A stretch of DNA of 64,000 nucleotides from Ruegeria arenilitoris (GCF_013031355.1 NZ_WPZO01000001.1:310001-374000), one strand, 5' to 3'. Shown: positions 16,566 to 26,518, numbered from the stretch's first letter. Notes: a model not told the origin generated them from the sequence alone. Program-made: numbers and translations.

Positions 16566-17504
16566 TCAGGCCCTCAGATCGGTCTGATCGACACCAATCC
16601 GGCTGATGTCATAGGGGGTGGTGCCGTAAATCTCGCTGATCCAGTTGCCGTAAAGCAAATGCGCATGGCTGCGCCATCTGTTCTGTGGCGTCTGGGCCGG
16701 ATCGTCATCCGGATAGTAGTTCATCGGCACGTTGATCGGCGTGCCATTGGCGACGTCGCGGTCATATTCCTGTTTCAGGGTGTCGCTGTCGTACTCGAAA
16801 TGGTTGAAGATATAGAGAGCGCGGTGCGCCCGATCCTCGACCAGACAGGGGCCGACATCGTGACTGCCCAGCAAGGTCACCAAACCATCCGCCGTATCGA
16901 TCTCATTCTGCTTCATCTCGGTCCAGCGGCTGACCGGGATCACGCAATCATCCGAGAAACCGCGCAGGAATGGCGAGGCCGGGTTGAGGTTCGAATGACG
17001 GAAACAGCCGAACGCCTTGGCGTCCAGCATATGTTTCTTCACTCCATGGAAATGGTTAATCATCGCCATCCCGCCCCAGCAGACACCAAAGGTCGAATGC
17101 ACGTTTGTCTGCGTCCACTCGAACACTTCGCGCATCTCGTTCCAATAGGTGACGTCGGCAAAATCTAGGTGCTCGATCGGCGCGCCGGTGATGATAAGAC
17201 CATCGAATTTCTCGTCCTTGACCTCCTGAAAGGGGCGGTAAAATTCGGCCATATGCTCGGCGGCAGTGTTCTTGGTGCGATGCTCGGTCATGCGGATCAA
17301 AGATAGGTCGATCTGCAGCGGAGTCGCCCCGATCAGGCGCGCGAACTGGTTCTCTGTCTGAATCTTCTTGGGCATCAGGTTCAGCAACCCGATCCGCAAA
17401 GGGCGAATGTCCTGACGCATCGCCTGATCCTCGGCCATGACCGAGACGCCCTCTTTCGTGAGGACGTCAAATGCAGGAAGGTCGGCGGGAATCTTGATAG
17501 GCAT
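16566..17504 (-). CDS. metA: Homoserine O-acetyltransferase (MetA/MetAS family)
   Basis: 312 aa, first committed step of methionine synthesis: acyl transfer from acyl-CoA to homoserine. The start at ATG 17504 gives [10 protein letters not shown], the family's conserved beginning. A TTG three codons upstream is less likely. The nucleophile Cys142 sits in FGVCWGG. Residue 111 is Glu (GAPIEHLDF). In this family Glu111 marks acetyl-CoA users and Gly111 marks succinyl-CoA users, so this enzyme should make O-acetylhomoserine although many databases call it succinyltransferase. Only 39 bp separate it from the upstream ATPase gene, leaving no room for a SAM-II riboswitch. Confidence 0.93.
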   Translation of the reverse strand: MPIKIPADLPAFDVLTKEGVSVMAEDQAMRQDIRPLRIGLLNLMPKKIQTENQFARLIGATPLQIDLSLIRMTEHRTKNTAAEHMAEFYRPFQEVKDEKFDGLIITGAPIEHLDFADVTYWNEMREVFEWTQTNVHSTFGVCWGGMAMINHFHGVKKHMLDAKAFGCFRHSNLNPASPFLRGFSDDCVIPVSRWTEMKQNEIDTADGLVTLLGSHDVGPCLVEDRAHRALYIFNHFEYDSDTLKQEYDRDVANGTPINVPMNYYPDDDPAQTPQNRWRSHAHLLYGNWISEIYGTTPYDISRIGVDQTDLRA

Positions 17505-17543
17505 CAGGTGCAAGCCTTTGGAGTTTCAGTGTAGAAGCGGTAA

Positions 17544-18416
17544 TTAAGCGTGGTTCGCGCGGGTCTCAAGGGTGCGTTCGATCAACTCATCGAAATCAGC
17601 GGCGTCGCGCACCTTGTGCATGTCGTCGGCGGTAACCGCGACACCCCAGTTTTCGGCCATCGACTGATAGCGCGGCTGACGATGCGCCAGCGCTTGCGCA
17701 TAGGTCCAGCGGATAAAAGCATCGGGGTCCACATCCTCGGCCCGGCAGTCGTGCTGGGTCAGGTAGTCGTCCCAGACGCGGGTCAGAAACTCGGGCTGAT
17801 AGGACATCGGCTTGGGCGCCTTGTCAAAACGGCGGATCAGCTCGGCGGTGTGATCCTCATCGCCTTGTATCCAGATCATAAGGGTCTGGCGGGACAGTTC
17901 TGAAAGAACATGGTCGGCCGGGTCGTTCGGGTCTACCCATTCACAGATTGATCCGCCCGTGTCGCAGATGAAATGCGGATATTGATACAGGCGATGTGCA
18001 CGGTCGATGAAGTATTCGGTATCCAGCAGGGCGTGGATTTCTGCCAGACGAAACTGTTCTTGACGGCGTCGGTATTCAGTCAGCTCCATCCCGCCCAAGT
18101 CAGGATTGCCGGGTTTGCCCAGATAGGCGGCCACAGGGGTCAGGTTCTCGAATGTGATATTCGAGCCGATATAAATCGAATCCGACAGCAGAAGATCGCG
18201 CAAGAACGGAACCTTCATCGCCTCGGCCTTGGCGTTGTCGGTGATGTACTCGCCCATGTACCGCGTGCCGATGCGGTAATCGATCGAGTAGTGGAACCAG
18301 TCGCCGGAATCGCGCAAGACGTTGGACACATAGGTCTTGCCCAGCCCCGACATGCCGAAGAACAGCACCTTTTTCCGCGCCGCGTCGCGCCAGTCTTTTG
18401 CCGAGCCGTAGATCAT
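17544..18416 (-). CDS. Conserved P-loop ATPase of unknown role
   Basis: 290 aa soluble protein with a Walker A motif near the N-terminus (LFFGMSGLGKTYVSNVL, residues 18-34), followed by kinase-like sequence (FHYSIDYRIGTRYM, FICDTGGSICEWV). I recognise it only as a conserved alphaproteobacterial ATPase often found beside metA, with no characterised function known to me. An AAGGGA lies upstream of ATG 18416. It probably heads the leftward group ATPase-metA-hydrolase. Confidence 0.75.
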   Translation of the reverse strand: MIYGSAKDWRDAARKKVLFFGMSGLGKTYVSNVLRDSGDWFHYSIDYRIGTRYMGEYITDNAKAEAMKVPFLRDLLLSDSIYIGSNITFENLTPVAAYLGKPGNPDLGGMELTEYRRRQEQFRLAEIHALLDTEYFIDRAHRLYQYPHFICDTGGSICEWVDPNDPADHVLSELSRQTLMIWIQGDEDHTAELIRRFDKAPKPMSYQPEFLTRVWDDYLTQHDCRAEDVDPDAFIRWTYAQALAHRQPRYQSMAENWGVAVTADDMHKVRDAADFDELIERTLETRANHA

Positions 18417-18466
18417 TGTCCGCTGTCCCTTTTTTCCGACCTAGCTAAAACGGGCAGCGGGCGGCG

Positions 18467-19363
18467 TCAATTGCGGGAGCTTGCACGATTGAGGATCAAA
18501 AGCCCCACGGCAAGGACGGCAAAGCCCAGAAAAGCCTGTGGGGGCAGGGCCTCATCCCGCAAAACCGCGCCCAGAACGATCGCGACCGGAGGGATGACCA
18601 GCGTGACCAGCAACAGATTTCCTGCACCGGCCATTGCCAGAACCCGATAGTACAACAGGTAGGCTCCGGCCGTGGCAATCAAAGCGTAATAGCCAATCGC
18701 TGCCCATGTGATCAGGGGCAGGTCCAGACTTGGCACGCCGTCGACCACCAGCGTGATCGGTAGGATCAGCAATGTCGATCCGGTCAGCATTCCTGCCGCG
18801 GCGACGACAGGAGGCAGGTCAGACAAGGTGACGCGCGCCCATGCACCGGCCAGCGCATAAGATACCGTGCCTGCAATGATGGCCAGTTGGGCCATGCTCT
18901 GCAGGTTGAAACTGGCAAAGTTTCGTATCCCGATAGCAATTGTGACTCCCAGAAATCCAAGGCCGACGCCAATCGCACGCCCTCGGCTGAGGCGCTCGTC
19001 CTTGAAAAACAACGCCGCGACGATCACGCCAAAAATGGCCGTCATCGCATTCAGGATCGAGGTCAGGCCGGTTTCGATATAAAGCTGCCCCCAGGCCATC
19101 AGGGAAAACGGAATTGCGTTATTCAGCAGCCCCATGACCAGAAACGCCAGCCAAACGCGCGGGCTGTGCGGAACAGCCAGCCGCCGAACCCGGACCACAA
19201 GCCAAAGCACCAGCATGGCCCAGAAAACGCGATGAAATACTGAGGTCATTACCGGAATTGTGTCCAGCGCGATACGGATTGATAGGAACGACGCGCCCCA
19301 GATCAGGCCCAGCAAAAGAAGCTCGGCCCATGCTTTCGGTGAGAGGTGTTTTTGTGCTGCCAT
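18467..19363 (-). CDS. EamA/DMT superfamily permease
   Basis: 298 aa integral membrane protein with about ten hydrophobic helices in two EamA repeats (first from WAELLLLGLIWGASFLSIRI, second from LAIIAGTVSYALAGAWARV). The family exports or imports amino acids and other small metabolites, and substrate cannot be read from sequence. The start at 19363 has AAGGTGG just upstream. The frame is open much further, but that extension crosses the terminator of the neighbouring porin gene and is not credible. Confidence 0.85.
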   Translation of the reverse strand: MAAQKHLSPKAWAELLLLGLIWGASFLSIRIALDTIPVMTSVFHRVFWAMLVLWLVVRVRRLAVPHSPRVWLAFLVMGLLNNAIPFSLMAWGQLYIETGLTSILNAMTAIFGVIVAALFFKDERLSRGRAIGVGLGFLGVTIAIGIRNFASFNLQSMAQLAIIAGTVSYALAGAWARVTLSDLPPVVAAAGMLTGSTLLILPITLVVDGVPSLDLPLITWAAIGYYALIATAGAYLLYYRVLAMAGAGNLLLVTLVIPPVAIVLGAVLRDEALPPQAFLGFAVLAVGLLILNRASSRN

Positions 19364-19413
19364 GCCACCTTTTCGCATCCCCTGCGCACCCGTTCGACCC
19401 GAATCCTGCGCAA

Positions 19414-19444
19414 AGAAAAACCCCGCCGAAGTGGCGGGGTTCAA
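19414..19444 (-). terminator. Rho-independent terminator of the FadL-type porin gene
   Basis: AACCCCGCC and its complement (19419-19427 and 19433-19441) form a 9-bp stem with a 5-nt loop. Reading leftward the stem runs into TTTTTCTTTG, a good U-tract. Confidence 0.88.
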
Positions 19445-19463
19445 GTGTCTTTGATGCGTTGGA

Positions 19464-20639
19464 TCAGCCCAGCGAGTAGGTGATCTGGAAACCGACGCTC
19501 CACGCGCTGTTGCCGCTGAAGTCGGCCGTCTGGCCAAATCCACCATCCGCTGTCGCATCGCCAATGTCGGTGTAGCGAACGCCGCCGGAGATTTGTGCGT
19601 TTTCCAGCGAATAGGTGCCGCCCAGACCGATGCTCCAGAAGCCGTCCGTGGGCCCGAGGTTGGACACCGGTTCGCCTTCGTCAGATTCGTAGCCCAGCGT
19701 TACAGCGCCGGCGAACTGATCGGTGAACTGGTAGCCAAGACCAAGCGAGTAGGTGAATGTCGCGTCGTCGTAGTCAACCAGCGGTCTGCCGACGATGCCA
19801 ATGTACGCTGGAGGAGAATAGTCCAGCTGCGGCCAGTCCACCCAGCGGATCGAACCGAACAGCAGGGTCTTGGGTGCAACACCGGTCTGGAAGTCCAGGT
19901 TGATGGACTGCGGCGTTTCGATTTCGCTGGACGTGTCAACCGACGCAACGGTTCCCGGCGGGATCGGTGGGATCGGGAGTGGGTTGAACGACTCGTTCTG
20001 CGACAGGTCATGTGAGATTTTCGAGTTGTACGTAAGTGCCACTCGTGCCGCGATTTCTGGTTTTTCCCATGCTACGCCGACGACATAACCAAAGGCGATG
20101 TCCTTGTCCGTAGACACATCGTAACCCGCAGCAGCAGGGACCGTGACCGAGGCTTTGACGCGTTGCGCCCGTACGCCGCCGATTGCACTGAACCCGTTGT
20201 CGAACTTATAGCGCAGCAGGGCGGTAATCGCTTCGGTGTCTGCTTTGGCTCTCAGAGTTTCGCCGGTGCGGCCGAACGGAACGGGGTTGATGGACAGCGG
20301 ATAGTCATCCGCATATTCGATATCGGCCCCGAACGGTTCGTCATACATGATCGCGAAATCAAGTTGATCCGTGAGTGCGGTTTTGTAGCCCAGATGCGGG
20401 GTGAAGAAATCATTCGCCACGCTGCCCGAATCTACAACTTGTCCGTTAGTCGGGCTGCCGGGGTTTGCATCAAGCAAGGTGCCGCTAACGCTTGGGTTGG
20501 TATATCCAAGCCGGAACTGAGCGACCGATCCTTCTTCGAAGATCAGGTTGATGCCTTGGCCACTGCGATCCAGGCCGCCTGCATAGGCCGCCGTCGCCCC
20601 AACGCTGAGTGCGCACGCCTGTAGTAGCGCTTTTTTCAT
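19464..20639 (-). CDS. Outer membrane transport protein, FadL/OmpP1/TodX family
   Basis: 391 aa. It begins with a signal peptide (MKKALLQACALSVGATAAYA), followed by GGLDRSGQGINLIFEEG, the short N-terminal hatch motif of FadL-type channels. The rest alternates in beta-strand fashion and ends YSLG-type, as expected for an outer membrane barrel for hydrophobic molecules such as long-chain fatty acids or aromatics. Two ATGs are adjacent. The second (20639) lies 5 nt from a GGAGG site while the first is only 2 nt from it, so the second is preferred. It is followed by a strong terminator. Confidence 0.85.
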   Translation of the reverse strand: MKKALLQACALSVGATAAYAGGLDRSGQGINLIFEEGSVAQFRLGYTNPSVSGTLLDANPGSPTNGQVVDSGSVANDFFTPHLGYKTALTDQLDFAIMYDEPFGADIEYADDYPLSINPVPFGRTGETLRAKADTEAITALLRYKFDNGFSAIGGVRAQRVKASVTVPAAAGYDVSTDKDIAFGYVVGVAWEKPEIAARVALTYNSKISHDLSQNESFNPLPIPPIPPGTVASVDTSSEIETPQSINLDFQTGVAPKTLLFGSIRWVDWPQLDYSPPAYIGIVGRPLVDYDDATFTYSLGLGYQFTDQFAGAVTLGYESDEGEPVSNLGPTDGFWSIGLGGTYSLENAQISGGVRYTDIGDATADGGFGQTADFSGNSAWSVGFQITYSLG

Positions 20640-20764
20640 CATGTCCTCCCTTAAGGTCTCCTGTAGGTCAGGCCTGGGTTATTGAGTGGTTACGATCGAC
20701 CTGACTTATGGTGCTCGATACTTTCTTAAGGCTTACTAAACCGTCAACTGGTGACGGTGCGTTA

Positions 20765-21667
20765 TTACTGGTGATTGTGGGGGGAATCTGTTGCCAAACT
20801 GTTACGATTTTCGGCCTGAACGTTCATAAAGATGCCCGAAAAGATTACGGCCGCCCCCAGCAAGGTCCAGTGGTCCAGTGGCTCGTGGTACAGAATCATG
20901 CCGACTACTGCGATGGTTGGCAGGCGGGCAAAATCGAATGGAACGACTATGGTTGCCGGGGCAATTGCCAGCGCATTGGTGATGCAGTAATGCGCCAACA
21001 GACCTGCCAGCCCCACCAGTAAAAGGAATGGCATCGTAGTCAGAGTGGGCAGGGTAATTTGCCCATCGGCTCCCGCCGCGATCAGTCCCAGAAACGCTTG
21101 CATGACGGTCAGCCAGAACATGATGCAGCCAATGCTGGCAAACCGCGTCAGGGTCTTGGTCGATATGGTTGTCAGGGCAAAGAACACCGCCGACAGGGCG
21201 GCTGCCAAAACACCCGCGCTGAGCGGTACGGCTCCGGGGCGGGCGACGATCAGGATGCCGACAAAGCCGATCAGGGCCGAAAGCACGCGAACCGGCGTTA
21301 GCCGTTCTTTCAACAGCAGCGGTGACAGCAGGATGACCCAAATGGGCTGTGTGAACTCCAACGCAAAAACCTGCGCCAGAGGGATGGCCGTGACCGCATA
21401 GAACCACAAGTTTTGACCGGCGAAGTGCGTCAGGTTCCGGACGCCGTGCAGACCCAGCTTGAAGGTCGAGATCTGATGCCACTTTCCGGTCAGCGACAGG
21501 ATCAGCGCGACGACGCAGATGCCGACAAGGCTGCGGTAGAACATAATCTCAAAAGTGTCATGGGTGACGCTCAGCTCTCGGCCTGCAATGGCCATAGACG
21601 AGAACGAGGCGATAGCCCCGGTCATCCAAAGCGCGGCCTTGCCGATCTGCGGTTTGCTACTGTCCAT
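20765..21667 (-). CDS. EamA/DMT superfamily permease
   Basis: 300 aa with about ten hydrophobic segments and two EamA domains (LWMTGAIASFSSMAIAGREL near the start, second repeat near GVLAAALSAVFFALTTIS). It resembles the RarD/drug-metabolite-type exporters. It is a paralogue of the gene at 18467 but not closely similar in sequence. It is transcribed leftward toward the porin gene, with 125 bp between them. Substrate unknown. Confidence 0.85.
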   Translation of the reverse strand: MDSSKPQIGKAALWMTGAIASFSSMAIAGRELSVTHDTFEIMFYRSLVGICVVALILSLTGKWHQISTFKLGLHGVRNLTHFAGQNLWFYAVTAIPLAQVFALEFTQPIWVILLSPLLLKERLTPVRVLSALIGFVGILIVARPGAVPLSAGVLAAALSAVFFALTTISTKTLTRFASIGCIMFWLTVMQAFLGLIAAGADGQITLPTLTTMPFLLLVGLAGLLAHYCITNALAIAPATIVVPFDFARLPTIAVVGMILYHEPLDHWTLLGAAVIFSGIFMNVQAENRNSLATDSPHNHQ

Positions 21668-21710
21668 TCACCTGCCTGGGGGAATCGCTGGTTTCTGGTT
21701 GAACTTAAAC

Positions 21711-21740
21711 AAAAAAGCCGGGACAGTGCCCGGCTTTTTG
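21711..21740 (-). terminator. Terminator of guaA
   Basis: GCCGGG (21717-21722) pairs with CCCGGC (21729-21734) and flanking A/T runs extend the stem. Leftward the hairpin is followed by TTTTTTG. It starts 2 bp beyond the guaA stop codon. Confidence 0.88.
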
Positions 21741-21741
21741 G

Positions 21742-23301
21742 TCATTCCCACTCGATTGTTCCCGGAGGTTTCGAGGTGATATCATAGGTGCATCGGTTGA
21801 TGCCCTTCACCTCATTGATGATCCGCGTGGCGGTTTCGCCAAGGAATTCGTGGGTGAACGGGTAATAGTCGGCAGTCATGCCATCGACCGAAGTGACCGC
21901 CCGCATGGCGCAGGCATAGTCATAGGTCCGTCCGTCGCCCATTACGCCCACGGTGCGGACGGGCAGAATGGCTACAAAGGCCTGCCAAATCTCGTCATAC
22001 AGCCCGTGCTTGCGAATCTGGTCGATATAGACCGCATCCGCCTCGCGCAGGATGTCCAGTTTCTCGCGGGTGATCTCACCGGGACAGCGGATTGCCAAGC
22101 CCGGTCCGGGGAAGGGGTGGCGGCCAATAAAGCTCTGCGGCAGGCCGAGTTCGCGGCCCAGCGCGCGGACCTCGTCCTTGAACAGTTCGCGCAGGGGCTC
22201 GACCAACTTCAGGCCCATCTTTTCCGGCAGGCCACCGACGTTGTGGTGCGATTTGATGGTGACCGACGGACCGCCCGAGAACGAGACCGATTCGATCACG
22301 TCAGGATACAGCGTACCTTGCGCGAGGAACTCGGCGCCTTCGATGGTATCAGCATGTTTCTGGAACACGTCGATGAACAGCTTGCCGATGATCTTGCGCT
22401 TGGTCTCGGGGTCGGACTGGCCGTCCAGCTCGCCCAGAAACAGATTGCTTTCGTCCGCGTGGATCAGTTGGATGTTGTAGTTGTCGCGGAACATGCCGAC
22501 GACTTCTTCGGCTTCGTTCTTGCGCAGCAGACCATGGTCGACGAACACACAGGTCAGCTGGTCGCCAATCGCCTCGTGGATCAGGATCGCCGCGACCGAA
22601 CTGTCGACGCCGCCGGACAGGCCGCAGATGACTTTCTTGTCGCCGACCTGTTCACGAATCTTGCGGATCATCTCGTCGCGATAGGCGCCCATGGTCCAGT
22701 CGCCATCGAACCCGGCCAGTTTCACGAAGTTCTCATACAGCTTCGCGCCCTTGGGGGTGTGGTGCACTTCGGGATGGAACTGAACGGCATAGAAGTGGCG
22801 GTTGGTGTCGGCAGTGATCGCAAAAGGCGCGTTAGGCGAGGTGCCAAAGACCTCAAACCGCGGGGCAATTTCACTGACGTGGTCGCCGTGGCTCATCCAG
22901 ACTTGTTCGTCACCATCGGTGAACCAGCCGTCCAGAATGTCCAGCTGACTTTTCGGCGTGACAAAAGCACGTCCAAACTCGGCGGTGCCGTGGCCGCTTT
23001 CGACCTTCCCGCCTAGCTGGTGCATCATCACCTGCTGGCCATAGCAAATGCCAAGGATCGGCACGCCATAGTCGAAAATCTCTTGCGGGGCGCGGGGCGA
23101 ACCCTCGCGCGTCACGCTGTCCGGCCCGCCCGAGAAGATCACGGCCTTGGGCGCCATTTCGCGCACAAAGTCCATCGTGACATTCTGGTAGGGGTGGATT
23201 TCACAATAGACATTCAACTCGCGCAGGCGGCGTGCGATCAGCTGCGTCACCTGGCTGCCGAAGTCGATGATCAGAAGGCGGTCATGGGATGTCTGGCTCA
23301 T
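21742..23301 (-). CDS. guaA: GMP synthase (glutamine-hydrolysing)
   Basis: 519 aa, converts XMP to GMP using glutamine and ATP. The N-terminal class I glutamine amidotransferase domain has the nucleophile in GICYGQQVM and the His-Glu pair in QFHPEVHHT. The central ATP-pyrophosphatase domain has the PP-loop [12 protein letters not shown]. The C-terminal dimerisation domain ends in the family-typical PPGTIEWE. The length is standard. It is followed by its own terminator and divergent from the small acetyltransferase gene at 23383. Confidence 0.97.
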   Translation of the reverse strand: MSQTSHDRLLIIDFGSQVTQLIARRLRELNVYCEIHPYQNVTMDFVREMAPKAVIFSGGPDSVTREGSPRAPQEIFDYGVPILGICYGQQVMMHQLGGKVESGHGTAEFGRAFVTPKSQLDILDGWFTDGDEQVWMSHGDHVSEIAPRFEVFGTSPNAPFAITADTNRHFYAVQFHPEVHHTPKGAKLYENFVKLAGFDGDWTMGAYRDEMIRKIREQVGDKKVICGLSGGVDSSVAAILIHEAIGDQLTCVFVDHGLLRKNEAEEVVGMFRDNYNIQLIHADESNLFLGELDGQSDPETKRKIIGKLFIDVFQKHADTIEGAEFLAQGTLYPDVIESVSFSGGPSVTIKSHHNVGGLPEKMGLKLVEPLRELFKDEVRALGRELGLPQSFIGRHPFPGPGLAIRCPGEITREKLDILREADAVYIDQIRKHGLYDEIWQAFVAILPVRTVGVMGDGRTYDYACAMRAVTSVDGMTADYYPFTHEFLGETATRIINEVKGINRCTYDITSKPPGTIEWE

Positions 23302-23382
23302 GACTGGCTCTTAGGTCGCGCGGCGTCTATGTGCAAGCGTTATGAAGGCGTTTCAGGCCAGATACGCAAGGAGATCAGATCA

Positions 23383-23820
23383 ATGACTACCATTCGGTTC
23401 ATGAATGCGACACAAGAAGACGCCGAGGCGATCACAGAATGTATCGCAGCTGCCTATTCCAAAGCGCGCGAAACCATTGCTGATCTACCGGATGTGACGG
23501 CGGGTATTGAACAGGATATCTCAGATCATCGGGTGGTTTTGGCTGTTGCAGGAACCGGGTTGGCCGGGGTGATCATTTTTGCCCAGCAAGATGGCGAGAT
23601 GAAGGTTTTCAATCTGGCCGTTTCGCCAAACGCGCAAGGGCAGGGGGTTGCCGGAAAACTGCTGGCACGGGCCGAGGCCGAAGCGCGTGAGGTCGGATGT
23701 ACGCGTATGGTTTTGCGTACCCACCGCCTTATGACGGATACACGCGCGATCTATGCTCATCTGGGTTGGCTTGAAACAGAAGTCAGCGGCAATTCTGTTG
23801 CACTGGAAAAAGCACTCTGA
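23383..23820 (+). CDS. GNAT family N-acetyltransferase
   Basis: 145 aa, a compact GNAT. The acetyl-CoA binding motif A is NLAVSPNAQGQGVAGKLLARA (VSPxxQGxGxAxxL pattern), followed by MVLRTHRLMTDTRAIYAHLGW (motif B). ATG 23383 has AAGGAG 9 nt upstream. A long upstream open frame antisense to guaA was not used. Substrate unknown. It ends 8 bp from the convergent DUF2270 gene. Confidence 0.85.
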   Translation: MTTIRFMNATQEDAEAITECIAAAYSKARETIADLPDVTAGIEQDISDHRVVLAVAGTGLAGVIIFAQQDGEMKVFNLAVSPNAQGQGVAGKLLARAEAEAREVGCTRMVLRTHRLMTDTRAIYAHLGWLETEVSGNSVALEKAL

Positions 23821-23828
23821 ACCTGTCT

Positions 23829-24530
23829 CTAACCCATTGATTCCGACTTTTCACTGCCACGGCGAGAGGCGCGGTTGCCATCTGCCCGATAGCTCCAGAT
23901 TGCGATGACGGACCAGCACAGAATGTAGAATATGCCGGTGATTATGAGGACCTCACCGGGGATGGGGCCGACATCGGCCCGGTCGATGGCCTGAGGGAAA
24001 CTCTCAACCGGGGTTGGGTGGACCGAGATCTTGACGCAGAAGGCCAGGCTCTGGATCAGCAGAATCCACAGGTAATTCCTGCGAATCCGGCGCCCGATCG
24101 CGATCATGAGGCTGACGTGGTAGCGCGGATGCAGGTAATCCTGCGCCAGAACCTTTTGCCAGTTCTCCTCCATGTGAAGGTCGCCATCATAAAGCAGCGG
24201 TGCGTAGAAATGTGTCTCGAGCCATCTGGCTCGGGCGCGCCATACATTGAAATACCTGTAGCGCCGCGCCTCAAGCATCAGGAACAGGATGATCAGAACG
24301 CCTACAAGTACCAGCGGCAGCGGTGAAGCCTCGGGCGAGGAAAAGGAAATCGACAGCGCAACACCCAGCGTGACAACCGCCCAGTTGGTCGTTGTATCCA
24401 GCCGCGTGCGCCAGATGGTGCTTCGGTAAACCTCGCCTCTGTATAGGTGCGCTACGGCCCCAATTTCGGCCGCATCAAGTGACTTGCGCTCTACTTCGGC
24501 GGAGGGTGGTTTTTGCGATTCCGGATCCAT
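23829..24530 (-). CDS. DUF2270 family membrane protein
   Basis: 233 aa with four likely membrane segments in two pairs: about residues 48-83 (WAVVTLGVALSISF and LPLVLVGVLIILFLM) and about 150-215 (YLWILLIQSLAFCV and VLIITGIFYILCWSVIAIWS). The central soluble region contains RYRYFNVWRARARWLETHFY and the HMEENWQKVLAQDY-type motif that I associate with DUF2270. Function unknown. Divergent from the MttB-like gene, with a shared 155-bp intergenic region. Confidence 0.75.
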   Translation of the reverse strand: MDPESQKPPSAEVERKSLDAAEIGAVAHLYRGEVYRSTIWRTRLDTTTNWAVVTLGVALSISFSSPEASPLPLVLVGVLIILFLMLEARRYRYFNVWRARARWLETHFYAPLLYDGDLHMEENWQKVLAQDYLHPRYHVSLMIAIGRRIRRNYLWILLIQSLAFCVKISVHPTPVESFPQAIDRADVGPIPGEVLIITGIFYILCWSVIAIWSYRADGNRASRRGSEKSESMG

Positions 24531-24685
24531 GCTCTTATCATGAGCATCACGGAATAGGGGTCAAAAAGAAAATCGAACTGGCGAACATGTCGCTTTTACC
24601 CCGATTGCGCCGTTATCCACGTTCGGTGTGATTTTCGGTTCCGGTAACACAATTTGCAACGTGAACAGACTAACGGGATTATCTC

Positions 24686-26230
24686 ATGTCAGAGGCAAAC
24701 ACCCGACGCAGAGCCAGAGGCGGTGGCGGAGCCGCCCGCCGGGCCGAGCGCACCGCGGTTCGTATCGAAACGGCAAAGTACATCGAACGGAATATTCCGA
24801 ATTTCGAGGTTCTCAACGAAGAAGCGTTGGAGATCATCGAAACCAACGCGGAAACCATTCTGGCCGAGGTTGGCGTCAATTTTGTTGACAACCCGGGCGC
24901 ATTGCAGCGTTGGAAAGACGCCGGCGCCGATGTCGACGGTGAGCGCGTCCGTATCCCGCGCGGTCTGGCGCGTGAACTGATCAAGACGGCGCCCAGCCAG
25001 TTTACCCAGCACGCCCGCAACCCCGAGAAATCGGTGGTCATCGGCGGTCGCAACCTGGTTCTGGCCCCGGTCTACGGTCCTCCGTTCGTGCGGGACATCC
25101 ATGGCGGACGTCGTTATGCGACCATGGACGATTTCAATAAGTTCGTGAAACTGGCCTATATGTCCAAGTGGCTGCACCACTCGGGCGGGACAGTGTGTGA
25201 GCCGACTGACGTTCCGGTGAACAAGCGCCACCTGGACATGCTGATGGCGCACATGACCCTGTCGGACAAGCCGTTCATGGGTTCGGTCACCGATCCCAGC
25301 CGCGCGCAGGATTCGGTCGAGATGTGCGAAATCCTGTTCGGCAAAGAATTCGTGCAGGAAAACACGGTCATGACCTCGCTGACCAACATCAACTCGCCGA
25401 TGACCTTCGACGACGTGATGATGGGCTCGCTCGAGGTTTATGCGAAGAACAACCAGGCTTGCATCATCTCGCCCTTTATTGTGGGCGGTGCGATGGCGCC
25501 GGTTTCGGTTGCCGGTACGCTGACGCAGGTTCTGGCCGAAGTTATGGCCGGCGTTGCCTACAGCCAGATCATTCGTCCGGGAGCCCCTGCGATTTTTGGT
25601 GCGTTCGTGTCCTCGATCGACATGAACTCGGGCGCGCCGACCTTTGGTACGCCCGAGGCGTCGCTGGTCACCTATGGCGCAGGTCAGCTGGCGCGGCGTC
25701 TGAACCTGCCGTTCCGCTCGGCCGGGTCGTTCTGTGGTTCCAAACTGCCCGACGCGCAGGCGGCTTATGAAACAGCGAACTCGCTGAACATGGGTCTGAT
25801 GGCAGGTGTGAACTTCATGCTGCACTCGTGCGGCTGGCTGGAAGGCGGTCTGGTCGCCGACTTTGAAAAGTTCGTGATGGATGCCGACCAGCTTGGCGTT
25901 CTGCACGGTCTGGCCAAAGGCGTTGCGTATGACGAGAACGCACAGGCGATGGAAGCGATCCGCGAAGTTGGCCCCGGTGGTCACTATCTGGGTTGCGCCC
26001 ATACGCAGGCGAACTTCAAAGAAGCGTTCTGGAAGTCCGAGGTTCTGGACTACAAACCCTTCGAGACCTGGGAAGACGAAGGCGAGCGTGACACGCGCAC
26101 ACTGGCCGCTTCGCGGGTCGAGCATCTGCTGGCCAATTACCAGCAGCCGCAACTCGACCCGGAAATCAACGCCGCGCTGAATGAATACGTGGCGGAAAAG
26201 AAAGCATCCATGCCGGACGCCTTCACCTGA
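24686..26230 (+). CDS. Non-pyrrolysine MttB-family methyltransferase
   Basis: 514 aa homologue of trimethylamine methyltransferase MttB (TIM-barrel corrinoid methyltransferase superfamily). Family stretches include ALEIIETNAETILAEVGVNF and GPPFVRDIHGGRRYAT. The frame is uninterrupted, so there is no in-frame amber codon and no pyrrolysine. This puts it in the large group that demethylates other quaternary amines such as glycine betaine, proline betaine or carnitine with a cobalamin protein or folate as acceptor. No corrinoid protein gene is adjacent, which leaves the methyl acceptor open. The N-terminus is very Arg/Gly-rich (residues 6-22). Confidence 0.85.
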   Translation: MSEANTRRRARGGGGAARRAERTAVRIETAKYIERNIPNFEVLNEEALEIIETNAETILAEVGVNFVDNPGALQRWKDAGADVDGERVRIPRGLARELIKTAPSQFTQHARNPEKSVVIGGRNLVLAPVYGPPFVRDIHGGRRYATMDDFNKFVKLAYMSKWLHHSGGTVCEPTDVPVNKRHLDMLMAHMTLSDKPFMGSVTDPSRAQDSVEMCEILFGKEFVQENTVMTSLTNINSPMTFDDVMMGSLEVYAKNNQACIISPFIVGGAMAPVSVAGTLTQVLAEVMAGVAYSQIIRPGAPAIFGAFVSSIDMNSGAPTFGTPEASLVTYGAGQLARRLNLPFRSAGSFCGSKLPDAQAAYETANSLNMGLMAGVNFMLHSCGWLEGGLVADFEKFVMDADQLGVLHGLAKGVAYDENAQAMEAIREVGPGGHYLGCAHTQANFKEAFWKSEVLDYKPFETWEDEGERDTRTLAASRVEHLLANYQQPQLDPEINAALNEYVAEKKASMPDAFT

Positions 26231-26518
26231 TCACCGATATTGCGAGGCGCGGCTGGCCTGATACAGCTGCGCCTCGCCCAACAATGCGATCAGCAGATCC
26301 AAATGACGCACCAGCGAATAGGCCGCGTCTTCCTCTATCCGCTGCGCGTTAACCTCTCGTTCCATTTCCATCAGTCGAACCAGTGCCGCACCGGTTCCTG
26401 GCAACGAACCGTATCCCAGAATACGTTGCAGATGCCGTTCCCGATCATAGTCCTGCGACCCGAATTTCGCGGCCCGAGCCAACAGGCAGGGGCGGCGTAG
26501 GGTGGTAATCATGGTCAT
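26231..26518 (-). CDS. Small conserved Rhodobacteraceae protein (DUF6477-like)
   Basis: 95 aa from ATG 26518, which has AGGA 4-5 nt upstream. A GTG at 26572 would add 18 residues. The sequence TLRRPCLLARAAKFGSQDY, RILGYG and EREVNAQRIEEDAAYS is helical and reminiscent of the roseobacter family I know as DUF6477. No catalytic motif. Its stop abuts that of the MttB-like gene. Confidence 0.6.
   Translation of the reverse strand: MTMITTLRRPCLLARAAKFGSQDYDRERHLQRILGYGSLPGTGAALVRLMEMEREVNAQRIEEDAAYSLVRHLDLLIALLGEAQLYQASRASQYR

Noticed and set aside
17505..17543. Possible SAM-II riboswitch before metA, as in many alphaproteobacteria
   Set aside because: Only 39 bp separate metA from the upstream ATPase gene and no pseudoknot-forming elements are visible.
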